From positions 3,348,001-3,412,000 of the forward strand of contig WIUZ02000001.1 in assembly GCA_015956445.1 (NCBI GenBank): a stretch of 64,000 nucleotides of DNA, read 5' to 3'. The position numbers and the translations under genes are program-made. The notes under the pieces are model-generated. The model saw only the letters and a list, made by a program, of their open reading frames with translations, ran no database searches and was not told the DNA's origin. Positions 12,781 through 24,910 of this stretch are shown here, one piece after another. The DNA is from Thelephora terrestris (lineage: Eukaryota > Basidiomycota > Agaricomycetes > Thelephorales > Thelephoraceae). Each line of letters starts with the position of its first letter. Position 1 is the first letter of the stretch.

Positions 12781-13494
12781 TCAAAACATTGAAAGAGAGA
12801 CTCTTGGGTGGTAACCGGTAATCTCAAACACAGATTGTGGAAAAGTCAAATCGCGCCTGATAGAGTCCAGGCGGTCCCTTTGAAAGCGTGCACTTTGTGT
12901 AGCCTTGCAAATTGTACTCAGCCCACCCACAGTAGCTGTGGGCATTAGTGCTGTTCCTTCGGGGTAAGCAAGTATATAAATTCTGGTTTGACCGAAACAA
13001 AGAGTGGTATGGCTGATCAAACGAGGCTTGATACCGGATAATCTTAAGATCAGATCCTCAAACTGTTCGTCATCACTGACCTCGCCTGGTTCCCGTTGAA
13101 CCTCTGTGTTATTTGCACACGGATTCACCACCTGTTAGTTATAGAATTACGCCTTTCTAGCTGTACGAATAAAGTACACCAGTTTTATGAATACCGAGTT
13201 ACACAACGGATGGGCGACACCAAAGCGGTGCGACCAATCGTTCCCTTCAAGATTTCCTCGTGTCAGTCGATATGATACGAACGAGAGTTGAAAAGCAAAT
13301 GTAGAGCGTTTGTTACTCAAAGGTATCGCAACACGGCCCTCCTTAAAATTCATCGCTCGCTGGGTGCGGTTGTTCTGGTCGGACCCTGAACGTTGGACGT
13401 CGAGCTGGTACACCATCGCACTGGAGCCATATTGTTTTGCCCTCAGAAACAGATCAGCCAGTGAACACGAAAAGTCAAATTCTGAACGGCACAC
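12781..13494 (-). CDS. Uncharacterised two-exon protein (start uncertain)
   Basis: Exon A (13180-13494 or a little upstream) reads VCRSEFDFSCSLADLFLRA and continues in one frame. A 48-nt intron (13132-13179) with donor GTGTAC, branch site CTAAC and acceptor CAG joins it in phase 0 to exon B (12781-13131). Exon B starts VVNPCANNTEVQREPGE and ends RVSLSMF-stop. Together they give about 221 residues. The open frame extends upstream to about 13560, so the true first exon may lie there. No domain recognised. The clean splice and the long continuous frame argue for a real gene or a recent pseudogene. Confidence 0.45.
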
Positions 13495-14312
13495 AAAACA
13501 CTCATGGACATTAGAAGAAACCGAACCAAAATATCGGAAAGTCAGACGAATCCCTCAAAATGGGCCCAACATCGTGAATTCTGCCACTATCACAAATCGA
13601 TGGATACTTCGAGTGCCCCCATCGTGCTTCGGTAATCACAGCGTCCAGTAAAAGCCGGGTGAGTGCTGGTAAGATTGAGAGTCAGCTTGAATGGTGGGTT
13701 TAGTTGGAGCGTACCTGTTGGCGTATTTGTGTATTGCGAAACGACATATGATGTCTCTAAAATGGGTCAAGTCAGGGCCTGTGGAGGTAGATATCTGCAG
13801 GAGATATATATGCAGTCAAATCGGCAATGCGGCGAAAGGGTGGCCAGATGGAAAGGCTCGCGAGAGTTGAGGAGAAGAAGAAACATACCCCGTGAGATCA
13901 GGAGGATGCAGCGAAGTATCTGTGCTATCGCGAGCGATCCAAGGGGCTGGACTCTGCCAAAATCCAGGTGGCGCATTGATTGTGACGAGGCTTCTTATGA
14001 CAGTCAGTAAAATGCTGGAGCGCTGATATACAAAGGGGCACTGGAGTAAATCTAGGACGAGGAGAGGAGCCCGGAGGTTCAGAAGCGCCTGATGGGAAAT
14101 TCCGATCCAACCAGTGGCCGCGTCGGCCGGCCACTTTTAAGGAAGTTACTTTTCGTCTTCCACGCCACTGCCAGCGATAGTTGGTGATGGTAAGTCCCCA
14201 ACGCGTTCCTGCGGGTTCGTATTGAGGCAGTTGTTTCCCTAAACTCACCCTCTCCCAGGCATGGTTCGAACAGAGTTACGGGCACTCCCGAGCGTCCCTC
14301 CTTCTCCTCATC
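13495..14312. other. Upstream region of KDZ gene 2
   Basis: No supported exon. It contains the 5' flank of the transposase gene, with a possible leader intron (GTAAGTCCCC near 14190 to a CCCAG near 14260) before the ATG at 14313. No terminal repeat of a KDZ element was seen. Confidence 0.35.
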
Positions 14313-17300
14313 ATGCTCAAACGTCAGACGGCCCCTCCCAAGGGGCCCCGAAAACGAAAGAGAGGCGGCACATCGTACACAATCGGCAGTCTTGACTCAC
14401 CTGAGGACAAGGGGATGACTGTTGAAAATATCCGCATCTGGGACATCTCCACCTCCGAACGGACAGGACGCGTCTCAGCAAGCAGGCGATCAATCAAGCA
14501 TTACCAAGAGGCCCCGAGCGAACTTGAAGAACCACCGTCAAGCAAGGAGAACGAAGAGGTTGGAGGGGCTAGCATCGAGGAGGCTGGTAACCTTGCAGAC
14601 TCAGAGTCCTTCCCCGAGGCGGTTCAACGACGTCAGACGGGTAAGCGTGCGAAGGCTAATAAGAAAAACGACAGTGTAAGTGAAGCGTACCGTTCATACT
14701 TATCTGCACCTTTGCTCAACAGTTTTTTTAGGCCATGATGGACCAGTGGCTTCAGCACCGCTCAGTTGTTCTAGATGAATTACTGCGCCTCGATGGCTTG
14801 GGTGACGCGCTGAATGCCCTTGGTGTGTGTGCCGATTGTTTGGGCACCCCGGCCCAGTTTAGGTGCAAAGATTGCCTTGAGGGGATAATGCGCTGCTCTG
14901 CATGTATCCTTTTGTCCCACCGGAACCTCCCGCTCCACAGGCTCCAGGTACGTTCAATGTTTCTCCGCTCTGGCTTGTACTGAAGTAGTCCAAGTTATGG
15001 AATGGTGATTTCTTCGACAGCGCAACCCTCGAAAGTCTTGGGCTGATCATCAACCTCGGTCACTACGCCGACATATGTCCCGTTAATCCAGAAACCAAAC
15101 TGATCACCGTGATCGACCTTTCCGGCTATCACCTTGTCCGCGTCCGGTTTTGCATGTGTTCGCAAAGTTCATTCCTGGAGCCTCTTCGTCAGTTATTGAG
15201 AGTTCGTTGGTACCCAGCGTCAATACTCCGGCCCAAGACTGTCTTTACCTTCGATCTTTTGGACACCTATCACAAGATTTCCCTCCAGGGAAAACTGAAT
15301 CTGTACGACTTTTACACCACGATCATGCAGAAAACGGACAACTGTGGACGTTTCGATGTTAAGGTGTGTTATTCTATTGGTAGCTCCTGCTAAGTAACTT
15401 ACATTCGTTGGCAGTATCGATACCATGAGATTTCGCGGTGCGTCCGGCAATGGCGTCACCTCAAGGATATAAAGCGGGGCGCGGCCGGCCACACCTCCAC
15501 AGCTGTCGACGATCTCAACGATGGGGCTCTTGCTATTGAGTGTCCAGCGTGTCCGCACCCGGGACGCAATCTACCTCCGGGCTGGGAAAATGCGACTGAA
15601 GACAAGGCGTATGTACTTCTGTTATTCTCTAAATAACCAATCTCAATCGCAACCTTCCTTAGGTGGTTGTACAGTCTTTTCATCGCCATAGATGCCAACT
15701 TTAGGCTAAAGCTAAAGTCGCGGGGTATAAAAGACCCAGAGCTTGGGTCCGGGTTGGCGTACTTTGTCAACGATGCGAAGTTCGAAGAGCACCTTGGCAA
15801 TCAAATAGACGAAGAAAATGTGAGCATTTCCGATGTTTTTTTTACGCCAAGTGTTGACGCGTCACACCTCAATAGATCGAGACTTGTGGCACAGAGTTCC
15901 ACGCTGTTAATCAGGCAAATTTGAAAGGTCGAAAGAACTTCAGCGTGTCCGGCGTGGGTGCCGTGGTCTGTCGCCACGGTTTTATCCGCAAGAATGGAGT
16001 CGTTGATTTGCAGAAAGGAGAGAGGTGGGTCATCACACTTTCATTCTATGTCATCGCGTTTTAACGACTGGCGTGAGGTTCGTGAACATGGATTTTGTTT
16101 TTCTATCCACCGTCAAGAACGAAAACATCAAGATCATCAAAATCTCTTACGATATCGCGTGTCGTTGGTCCATCAAGCTACGTCGGAGGATACAGGGCTA
16201 TTCTGAGGAACTCCAGTTTTCCGAGGATAAGTTCGCATTGGAGTTCTTCATTCCTAAGTTCCACCTCCCCACGCACGGCTCAAGCTGTCACTCGAAATAC
16301 TCGTTCAACTATCGACCAGGTGTTGGTCGTACACACGGCGAAAACATTGAATCCGGATGGGCTCACACTAACCCGGCTGCTATCTCGACGAGAGAGATGG
16401 GTCCTGGCGCACGGCATTCGGCGCTTGACGGGCATTGGGGTGGCTGGAATTGGCGGAAGATCATTGGTTTTGGTATGATTTTCCGCGTTATTTGGGTTTA
16501 CATACCTCACGATCACTAACATATTGATGGCAGGGCCACTGTTGTTGAGAAACCTACATGAGGCCGTTGACATGACGAAAAAATGCGAGGAAGCTTGTCA
16601 GGATTTCGAGAAGCACAGGTCTCCTGGCATGATCCACGAATGGAAGATGGTTAAGCTCAGGTGGGAGAAGGACTTCTCGCAGCCGGACCCATATCAAGTT
16701 GTCGAGAAGGGCGAGTTGATTTCAAACAGTTTAACTATTTGAACATTCGTGACCTTGCTTCATTGTAGCCTCCAACTTCAATTCTGCAAAGTGGAAACTC
16801 TCGGAGACTGAAGCGCTCGACCCGACGTCCAGGAACGTGTCCCCGTACAAGCTATCCCCTTTCTCCTTCGTTCGCATGGGTCTTGAGCTCGAGGACCAAC
16901 AGTACGTATGATTTACTCCCGTGAGGCACCAAACCTTGACCCCGTGTCATCTTAACAGGCAGCAAGTTATTGCGCATCTGGCATCCAAGGGACAACGAAC
17001 GGACCCACAGAAGCTAGAGATTCAAGAGCGAAGGAATGTCACTGGGGGCAAGGGGTCACTTACCCAGCAGATACATTGTGATTACATTGTGATTTTTTAA
17101 ACAATATGTTCAGCCTGTGGCCAGGAGGTACATGCTGAGTTCTTTTACAAAGTACCCATCAATGTGATCACAATGTGGCAAGCGGGTCCATCTTGATCAC
17201 TTTTACAAAGTACCCATCAATTCGATCACAATGTGCCCTGTGGGTCCATGCAGGATACATTGTAAAAGTATTCATCAAAGTGGCCACTGGGCACTTTGTG

Positions 17301-19050
17301 AAAGAAACACCTGGGTTCTTTCACAATTTTGCTTACAATGTGTCCAGCATCCACCTGAGCCACTTATTGAAAGTTCTTTCATAAAGTATCCAGCAATGTG
17401 TCCACAAATTATTCAACCAGATACTCAATGGTTTCTTTGAGAGTTTGTTGTGAAATCCAACCACATTGAGAGTTCATTGTGAAAACATTAAGAAGAACCT
17501 CCTGGGGACATTGTGGTCACATTGCTGGTTACTTTTTGAAAGAACTCTCAATGAGTGGCTCAGGCACCCAGTAGGATAAATTGTAAATAATATTGTGAAA
17601 GAAAACCCTGGTTTCTTTCACAAAGTGCCCAGTGGCCACTTTGATGAATACTTTTACAATGTATCCTGCATGGACCCACAGGGCACATTGTGATTGAATT
17701 GATGGGTACTTTGTAAAAGTGATCAAGATGGACCCACTGGCCACATTGTGATCACATTGATGGGTACTTTGTAAAAGAACTCAGCATGTACCTCCTGGCC
17801 ACAGGCTGGACACATTGTCTAAAAAATCACAATGTAATCACAATGTAATCGCTGGGTAAGTGACCCCTTGCCCCCAGTGTGTTCTCACGCGGCGGATCAA
17901 TTTGTGGAGGACAGCTCAAGCCGTATATGTGCCGCAGGTATCCGAATATCTCAGTGGTGAACAGAACCTCCCTACTTCGGGTGACCATGAATTCGACGAA
18001 GCAAGACCGGAACTCTGGCCCCTCTTCCTCCCCTCTCAGCTCTCCGAGGTTGACTCATCTTGTCACCAGGGTATTGCAGAGATCGAACGCACCCTTCGCC
18101 TGGCCCAAGTGCAGGACAGCTTGGTTGACCTGAGGCGTCTTAGGCGGACCCTCCGAAGCTTGAGGACATACTTCCGGTCCAATGTAGTTGGAGAAGGCCA
18201 GAAAACCCAGACCAAGTCAAGGTCTGCTGAATCCGGGGTCGTTGCTCGAATAGGCCGAACGGTGCAACGCTACCGCCTTGCCCATGCCGCACTCCTTTCC
18301 TTGGACCCTGCAGGCGATTGGCGCAAGGAGTATCTTGAGCTGACTGACAAGGACAACCGGGGTCCAGGCAAGGAGGTTGAAGAACAAGGTGTCGGGGATG
18401 GCCGTTACTTCATGTCGTGGATCTGGAAGGGTTCCGCGGGACTGCAGGAGGGATCTGATTCTCCTGACCAGGAGGTGAACGAGACTGTCCGTCACGAATG
18501 GATGACGTGTAGGGCGAGAGCCGATCGTTGGGCAGAGGAGACTGAACTTCTGCAGGAGGAGATGCGCAGAGTGATTTCGTTCCTCGAGTGGAAGTCGGTG
18601 TGGTGGCTCGAGAAAGCAGGGTCTCGCTCGGGTTCGATCACGGCTGACATCCAGCATGGAGTCGACGGTTACGCCCGCAAACAGGCTAACACTTATCACA
18701 AGCTTGCAATTTCCCTTGCCAGTCAGTGGATACCTCATTTCCTCGCGTTGAACCTTGATGTCTCGTGGATGAAGGCCTATCCCTGGGCTGCTGAGATCGC
18801 CTCTCCACCCGCGAAGCAGCCACCGCCCCTCCCAAGCTCCTGTGGTAATTCAATGTCGGGTAACCCTCCCCAATCACAAACCGCTCTCCCCAGCAGGCGA
18901 CAAGACAGTGCCGTCGAACCGGTAGGCTTTGACAACAGCAGTGGAGACGAGAGCGACGGATGTTTTCTGGATGTTGTCAACCACGATGAGGGAGAGAGTA
19001 GTGATGGGTTTGGGCTGGGCTTCGAATACGATGGCGAGTACATGCCTTGA
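14313..19050 (+). pseudogene. KDZ transposase gene 2, interrupted in the C-terminal half by a foldback element
   Basis: Paralogue of KDZ gene 1 with the same exon plan. Exon 1 is 14313-14675 and starts MLKRQTAPPKGPRKRKRGG. Exon 2 is 14732-14947, exactly 216 nt as in gene 1, with the cluster CADC-CKDC-CSAC-SHRNLPLH. The core has D near 15690 (FIAIDANFRLK), D near 16150 (ISYDIACRW) and GRTHGE-E-GWAH near 16335. At 17040 an 840-bp foldback element interrupts the frame. Dropping it and one TGT copy restores an arginine-rich stretch (ERRN-VLTRRINLW) matching gene 1 (ERRVALLHQVKKW). The rest runs to 19050 with AEGQKTQTKSR-like and RADRW-EE--LLQEEMRRV blocks. As it stands the product would stop inside the insertion. 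Confidence 0.85.
17040..17879. mobile_element. CACTG foldback element 2 (840 bp)
   Basis: Same length and ends as element 1 (CACTGGGGGCAAGGGGTCA and inverse) and about 95% identical by eye. TGT precedes it (17037-17039) and follows it (17880-17882), a 3-bp target duplication. It is inserted within a coding exon of KDZ gene 2. Confidence 0.9.
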
Positions 19051-22000
19051 TGGTCGGTCTATTTTTCTTGTCCACGTTTCTTGAACGCGCGTGCGCACTC
19101 GTGTTTGCGCCAATATATATTTGCACTTGGCGTTAACAGAGATGATCGCGGGTCACCGGTCACCGGTCACCGATCGGGATGAGTGGTCGAGCGTTAAACG
19201 TTTGACTTTAAGGAAACCACTGTCCCATTCCAACCAACACGGCGTGTCATCACCACAGCTGAATTGATTGGACATCTCTGATTGACTGGAGGGCGACAGC
19301 GCCTCTGAGTTGGTCGCAATGGTACAGTATATCTCGTCGGCATGCAAGCGCAGAATCGGACTTAAGGATACAGATTGTAGGTGGGCTATCGGTACAATTA
19401 TCAGACGGGTGAAGGAAAATAACAGGAATCCGTGGTCTAGAGGTGAGATCACGCGTCATATGCATAACCGCTGGTGGTACAAGAAGGGTGGATGTTCAAA
19501 ACAGTAAGGACGTGGCGAGACTTTTGAGGGTAGTCGTTGACCCATACTTGGAAAAGACGTGAGGTTTTTCCTCAGTGGGGCGCAAAAGGAAGGCCGCCGA
19601 AGCGCCCACAATGACGCAAATACCGGTGTATAGGTCTTGCAGTGGAATCTGGCAGAAGAGGGGAGGGCGTGTTCATCGAGTTGTGTGGCCCGAGGACTGG
19701 ATTTCAACTCGTTGTCGACTCTGAAGTCAGCGCCGCAGTGGTCGTGAGGCATTCTAAAGGGGTTACACGGCCCTATGAGTTGGGATGGCAACGCGTAGAC
19801 GAGTCACTTAGTTATATTATATTCTCAGTGGGAGGCTGAACCCTGGCCGCGGAGGTTTTGAACAACCAGCCATTAATAAATGAAAGTGAGGGTTTGTACG
19901 GTGCATGAAAACACTTTCTGTTCTTACAAGAAAAGCTATGAGGTGGTACAGATGCACAAAGGAAACGAAGGATCTGGATAGCCGTGAAGCGAGCGAGGTG
20001 GGGCAATAAAACTCGGTAAATTGAAGACGTCTTGAGTGTGGGGGTTATCGGGGGACCAGTATGAATGGGTGCCAAACGCACTTGATATCTTGGGGGCTGG
20101 AAGACAAGCCCCACGCGAAGAGCATGGGGAGACACTGAGGCGCTTGGGTCTTGTGTGCTGAATTCGGACTTGCACGCCGTCGCCGTTTTTCTGCATCACA
20201 GAAGATGTGGATGGATCCTGGTGGCGGGTTCTCAGGCCTTCAGGCCACGACATAGCTTGTGGTTATAATAATTGTTAGCGCAAGGTAGAAGAAAGGGTTG
20301 AGGTCGTCTCACCGACGCAGAGCGTGAACGAGGCTATGACAAGGCCTGGGAGAAGGAATTCTAGACCACGGTGTCTTGCGGAAGGAGGGACAAACGCCGC
20401 GCAACCTGCCCTCTTTGCTGAGAGGTGGCTTGTGGAGAGTTGGAAGCGATGGAATTTGGTGATGAGAGCAGGGGCTGGCGTTGGGCGATAGGATGATGTC
20501 GGGATGAAGGTGTTGATGTCCGAAAATCAGAAGGAAAAGGGGGCGTGAAGCGGAGTTGGGCTGAGGGAACGATCTAGGATTGCTGCAAGGAAAGCAGACA
20601 CGGTGGGAACAGGGGCAGGGAGTGGTTGCGACGGCGTTAGCAGACTTGTTGGTTTTCCTCAACATTGGTAGTTTAGCCTCACACGTGATCGTTTATCCCA
20701 AGGGTGTGGGACATCATACATCATGTCGCATCATGGTCCGACATATATACTTCGCTTTTTAAACAAAAATCTACACAAAAACAAAAGCACAAAGATTCGA
20801 CGAGTGGTAAGATGTGTGATATAATTCCGGCAGACCACGTGCCCGCGAGCCCCGTTGTGAAAGAATTTGTCGATGAGAGAACTGACCAGGTGGTAGCTGG
20901 GAAGAGATAAGTATCGATGCCCCGGGGAGGAGGAGAATGGCCTACGGGACAGGAGGTAGCGGCAATGGCGTGTACGGATCAGACGGTCCACAGGAGGGAG
21001 GGATACGGTGTCGATAGCTGGAGACGCTCTAAAAAGAGCGTCCCGTGATCGCCGAACATGCGGCAAAGTGTGTACTCACTGGAAACCCGATGTTAATGAC
21101 TCCTGCACAGCACAATTCACTTGAGGCGTTGTTGAGAAAGTCGCGAGAACATCAGAAAGGGAAAGGGAACACAATCTCACCTTGGGATGCGATGATAAGG
21201 GGAGCTTGGGAAGAAGGTACTTCGTCGGCGAGTTTCAGAGCCTGGCTGTGCTCGAGAAGTGCATGGAAGGTTGAAGTAGGTTGCTTTGTCGAGAGGGCAT
21301 GGAGATAATTGAGTCAGGGCAGGGGGAATGCCCACGGTGGGGATGACGACCGTTGGGTGGGGAGGGTATTGGCTCGACGGGAGGCGACAGCTTGTTGGCC
21401 AATCGGGAGTCTTGTGTGTGTAGGTCATACTGGAAGTATCTGTGCTGTGTACCGTCAAAGAGGGTGAGGAGTGCATACAGGATGAGAGGAAAAGGCAGGA
21501 TATTGGGTGAGGGGAGGCAGACCACTCGTCACAGACGAGCGAGCACGAGAATGTCATTCCAGGTTGTTGTGACTTGGGGCTATGTGGGTCGTAAACGGGC
21601 GCGCTGTGTCAGTTTGAGGCGTTAATAGGGACGGAATCCCCCCTATACCACGTCGGTGAGTGAGGAGGCCGGGCGTTGGTCGACCAACGAAGTGGAGTGC
21701 TACGAAGCACGAGAGAGGGTGGATCAGGGCCGTCGTCAGTGAGATGGGTGAGGGGAGGAGGGGAGCGTGCAAGCATGGCGTCGGGGGGGAGAAGGTGGCT
21801 ACTCCGGTGATGGGAGACAAATCAGGCGAAAGGGAAAGAAGGTTCCAAAGCAGTACAAGACATTGATGTACGGCAGCGATAAGGTGTGTTCCACAGTGAG
21901 CGGCTGAGCGAGCGAAAAAGGATGAGACTTCCTCAGGCAGGGCGAGAAAAAAAGGAAGTCATTTACCAAGGAAACGAGGGAAGCACTGGATGACGGATAA

Positions 22001-24077
22001 TTCTCGATAAATGCGTAAGCTTGTTGATCAGTTAAGGATGTTCAACACGGTAATTGCACGGCGTTGCGGGAAGGGGACGGCCGAGAAACGCAGGAGGGCG
22101 TTGACCGATTGAAACACAGTGTCTATGAATCACGCGGGAGAACGCGGAGGGGACGTTGCTCGCGGTGGATGCGATAAGAGACGGGAGGGACAAGAAGGAA
22201 AACGGGCTGCCCGCGGAGGAAGGAGTAAGTGTGAATTGGGAAGGGACTTGACTGACGGCAAAACGGCGTTGATGGGGCATCGCGCTCAAGCGCTCACCGT
22301 GGAGGGCGACAACAGACGGAAGGAGTTATAGAGAAAGTGACTTGCTGGTTGAGGAAAACGGGACACGGTGGTCGAAGGAATGGACTGGCGTCGACCAATT
22401 GGGGCGCAGTGTATACGAAGAGAGTGGGAAGATGGAGAGAAGTTGTCATTCCCGGTGGTACACGATAAGGAATGAAGGATACGAAAGGGAAAGAGGATTG
22501 AGTGCGGGTCGTGAAAGGATTAACGGCGGGAATACAGCGTCAACGGATCGCCGCGGAGAACGACGAGAGAGAGAAAGCCACTTACCAAAAGAGGCAGAAT
22601 GGAAGCTGGCTCGAGTGAGCCGGTGTCGACCAATCGACGTACAGTTTCCGTGGTCAAGTAGCGCGGAAGGAAGTGTGGATGAGGAGGGTGTCGACTAATA
22701 GGGCTGAAATATCAGCGAAGCGCCTGAAAAGGTGGGGAATGCGACTGCTTGTCACCATGGAGGGCAACAATCCACGGATCAAGCAAAGGGGGGAGGGTCT
22801 TACCAAATAGAGCGAGAAGGAAGGTCGGGAAAGTTTGACTGGCAACGACCAATGGCCAAGCGGCGTCTACGGATCGTGCCAAAGGATCCTGAATGATTGT
22901 CGCTCGTTGTGGAACACGATAAGAGGTTATTGAGCGGAAAAGGAAGGGGACTTTCCGGCCGAGCGGGAAGGCAGCGAGATCAAGAAAAATTTTGAACCAA
23001 TCGGACAAGGGACGGAACGGGAAGGAAAATCGGCCAATCAGCATGGCGAGGTATTTGCCTGTGGTGGAACGCGACGAGACAAAAAAATGGACGAAAAGGA
23101 AGGCGAATTGTCAGGAAGGGAGCAGGGTCGAAAAAACGAGCAGCAAACGTTAGCCAATAGAAGGGCGGCGTCTACGAGGCGCACGTTAGGAAGGAGGGTC
23201 GTTATCGCCGGAAATCGCAACAAGAGATGGGCCGAGTTGGGGGGGAAAAGGATTGCCGGGCGTGGACGAACGCAAGCAGGGATCGGGACCGGCAGCTGGC
23301 CGCCAACCAATCAGAGATCCACACGGGGGACCGTTGTCATCCTTGGATGGAGGGAGGGGCGCCAGATAGAAGAAAAATCGCCTCGGAGGGGAGGAGAATT
23401 ACTCACCTGGTGGGATTTGCGGGCCACCCGACGTTTGGGGAAAACGGGCCGCACGGGTGCCACGCCACGAAAAAGGGCGGGACGGATAGCCCGAAAACCG
23501 GGGCCTCACCGACGTTGAGGGGAGGGAAGGGAATGGGTAGGGTAATTGGGTTGCAGCGTGAGGGATGAGCATCGGCGTGATCGGGGGATCGCGAGCCAAT
23601 GGTGTGGTGGAGTGCGATTCCCACAGTTGCAACGCTTCCGCCGAGCACGAGGCACGTCCCCGGGGAGGAGGGAGGGGGTCGTGTACCCAGAAATCCGCAG
23701 GGGGAAATCGCATCGGAGAACTGGCGCCAAAGGGTCCCGCTGATCGCGGGATGTTGCACCGCCATCAATTGCGAAGCTCGTCTTTCGCACGGTTGCCGCT
23801 CGCATCTCAATCGCAAGAGGCATTCAACCGTCTAATAAAATACTCAAATATATATATATATGGTGTCCCAGTCACCGCTTATGGTGTGGGAGTGAAATAG
23901 GCGCCTGCCGGCGGGCACAGAACCCGACCCGAGTTTGGCACAAGATCACTAACCCAATTTGGAAATCCGGCTGTCAGCCCGGTCCCAGGGTGTGATCAGC
24001 AAATTTTGTGGGAATACCTTACAACCTGCTTGTCAGCCAGAATAACACGACCATTTGCACCACTTATCAGGCCGAAT
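19051..24077. other. Long GC-rich degenerate region without a supported gene
   Basis: Many open frames exist on both strands, but none shows consistent splice structure or a known domain. A (GGTCACCG)3 run lies at about 19152-19175. Near 19840-19885 'ggccgcggaggttttgaacaa' resembles the KDZ gene 1 tail near 10207, suggesting an old KDZ remnant. A (TA)n run lies at 23848-23862. From about 22090 to 23330 a degenerate long-period repeat is present and listed separately. The region may be an eroded transposon. Confidence 0.4.
22090..23330. repeat. Degenerate repeats each containing a CCAAT-like motif
   Basis: Blocks of the type 'gwcgaccaatng..gcrgyg-ctacg' appear near 22100, 22391, 22623, 22845, 23150 and 23300, spaced roughly 150-310 bp. 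Each is followed by purine-rich sequence with 'cgataagag' or 'ggaagga' words. The similarity is only partial, so the unit is old or constrained only at the motif. Confidence 0.4.
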
Positions 24078-24910
24078 TCAACAATCTTGACCACCACAGC
24101 TGCTGTGACGGTTGAGCCGTCGATCGACCTTGATCAGGTCTCGTTGGATGGTGTCGTCCCGTTCCTTCAAGGACTCGACCAACCGATTGTGTTCCTCGCG
24201 CATCGCCAGCATCTCGCTCTCGAACGTCACACGAAGAGTGTCGTTCATCAGGAGGAGTGTTCTCTTCGTATCCCACGCCTCCGAGTACATCCTCTGGGCA
24301 TCGTCCTTCGCCTCCTTCACCTCGCGCTTCAGCCGCTCATTCTACTAGTCCGTCAGTGTTATCCCACAAGCGGGATGCACAGACCGACTCACCGCTTTCT
24401 GTTCGGTCCTCAATAGGAACCAAAGGCGGTGACCAACGGCTGCTGTGTAGTGTTGGGAGCGAGTCGCTCCAGGCCATCTTCCTTCTCCGTTCCCCAGATC
24501 GTAGATCCCCATTCGCAGGAGCCCCCACAACGACGAAGCCACCGGAGTTTCATACGGCATGCGCAATTCGGTGTTGAACGTTACCCCTCGCATCGACTCC
24601 TGCAGCTTGTGGTCGATCAAGTTGTGATACCACAACTCGTCGTCCATGGTCAGGTAGCTGGGAGGCTTGGCGATCGTTGCCTCCAGTTGTCGGGCATCCA
24701 CCTTATCGGCGACCGCGAAGATCTACGAATGCGATGTCAGTGGTTGCCAACAAACGGCGACACGTGACGTCGTACCTCTCGGTAACTTGGGTACGTCACA
24801 CTGGGCGACGGAAGGAAGTAGCTCTTGTTCCCCACGGATCGTGGATCGGCAGACTCGATGGTAGCAGTGCTGTTCTCAGCACGGAAGACACGGTCGGAGA
24901 TCATGGGCAT
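24078..24910 (-). CDS. Truncated third member of the five-exon gene family
   Basis: Exon 1 (24776-24910, 45 codons) starts MPMISDRVFRAENS. Exon 2 (24393-24722, 110 codons) carries TMDDELW...MRG and LWGLLRMGIYD, which align with T-DDELW...MRG and LWYTLQRGIYD of the genes at 30460 and 53523. Exon 3 (24078-24341) reads NERLKREVKEAKDDAQR and is coiled-coil-like. All introns are phase 0 at the same positions as in those genes. The frame stops at 24078 where exons 4 and 5 of the relatives would follow, so it is a truncated or diverged copy. It is not enclosed by the TGTCAGG ends. Function unknown. Confidence 0.65.

Noticed and set aside
19153-23823. Numerous 90-140 codon frames on both strands between KDZ gene 2 and the truncated family member
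   Set aside because: They overlap each other on opposite strands in GC-rich sequence, lack splice continuity and show no known motif.
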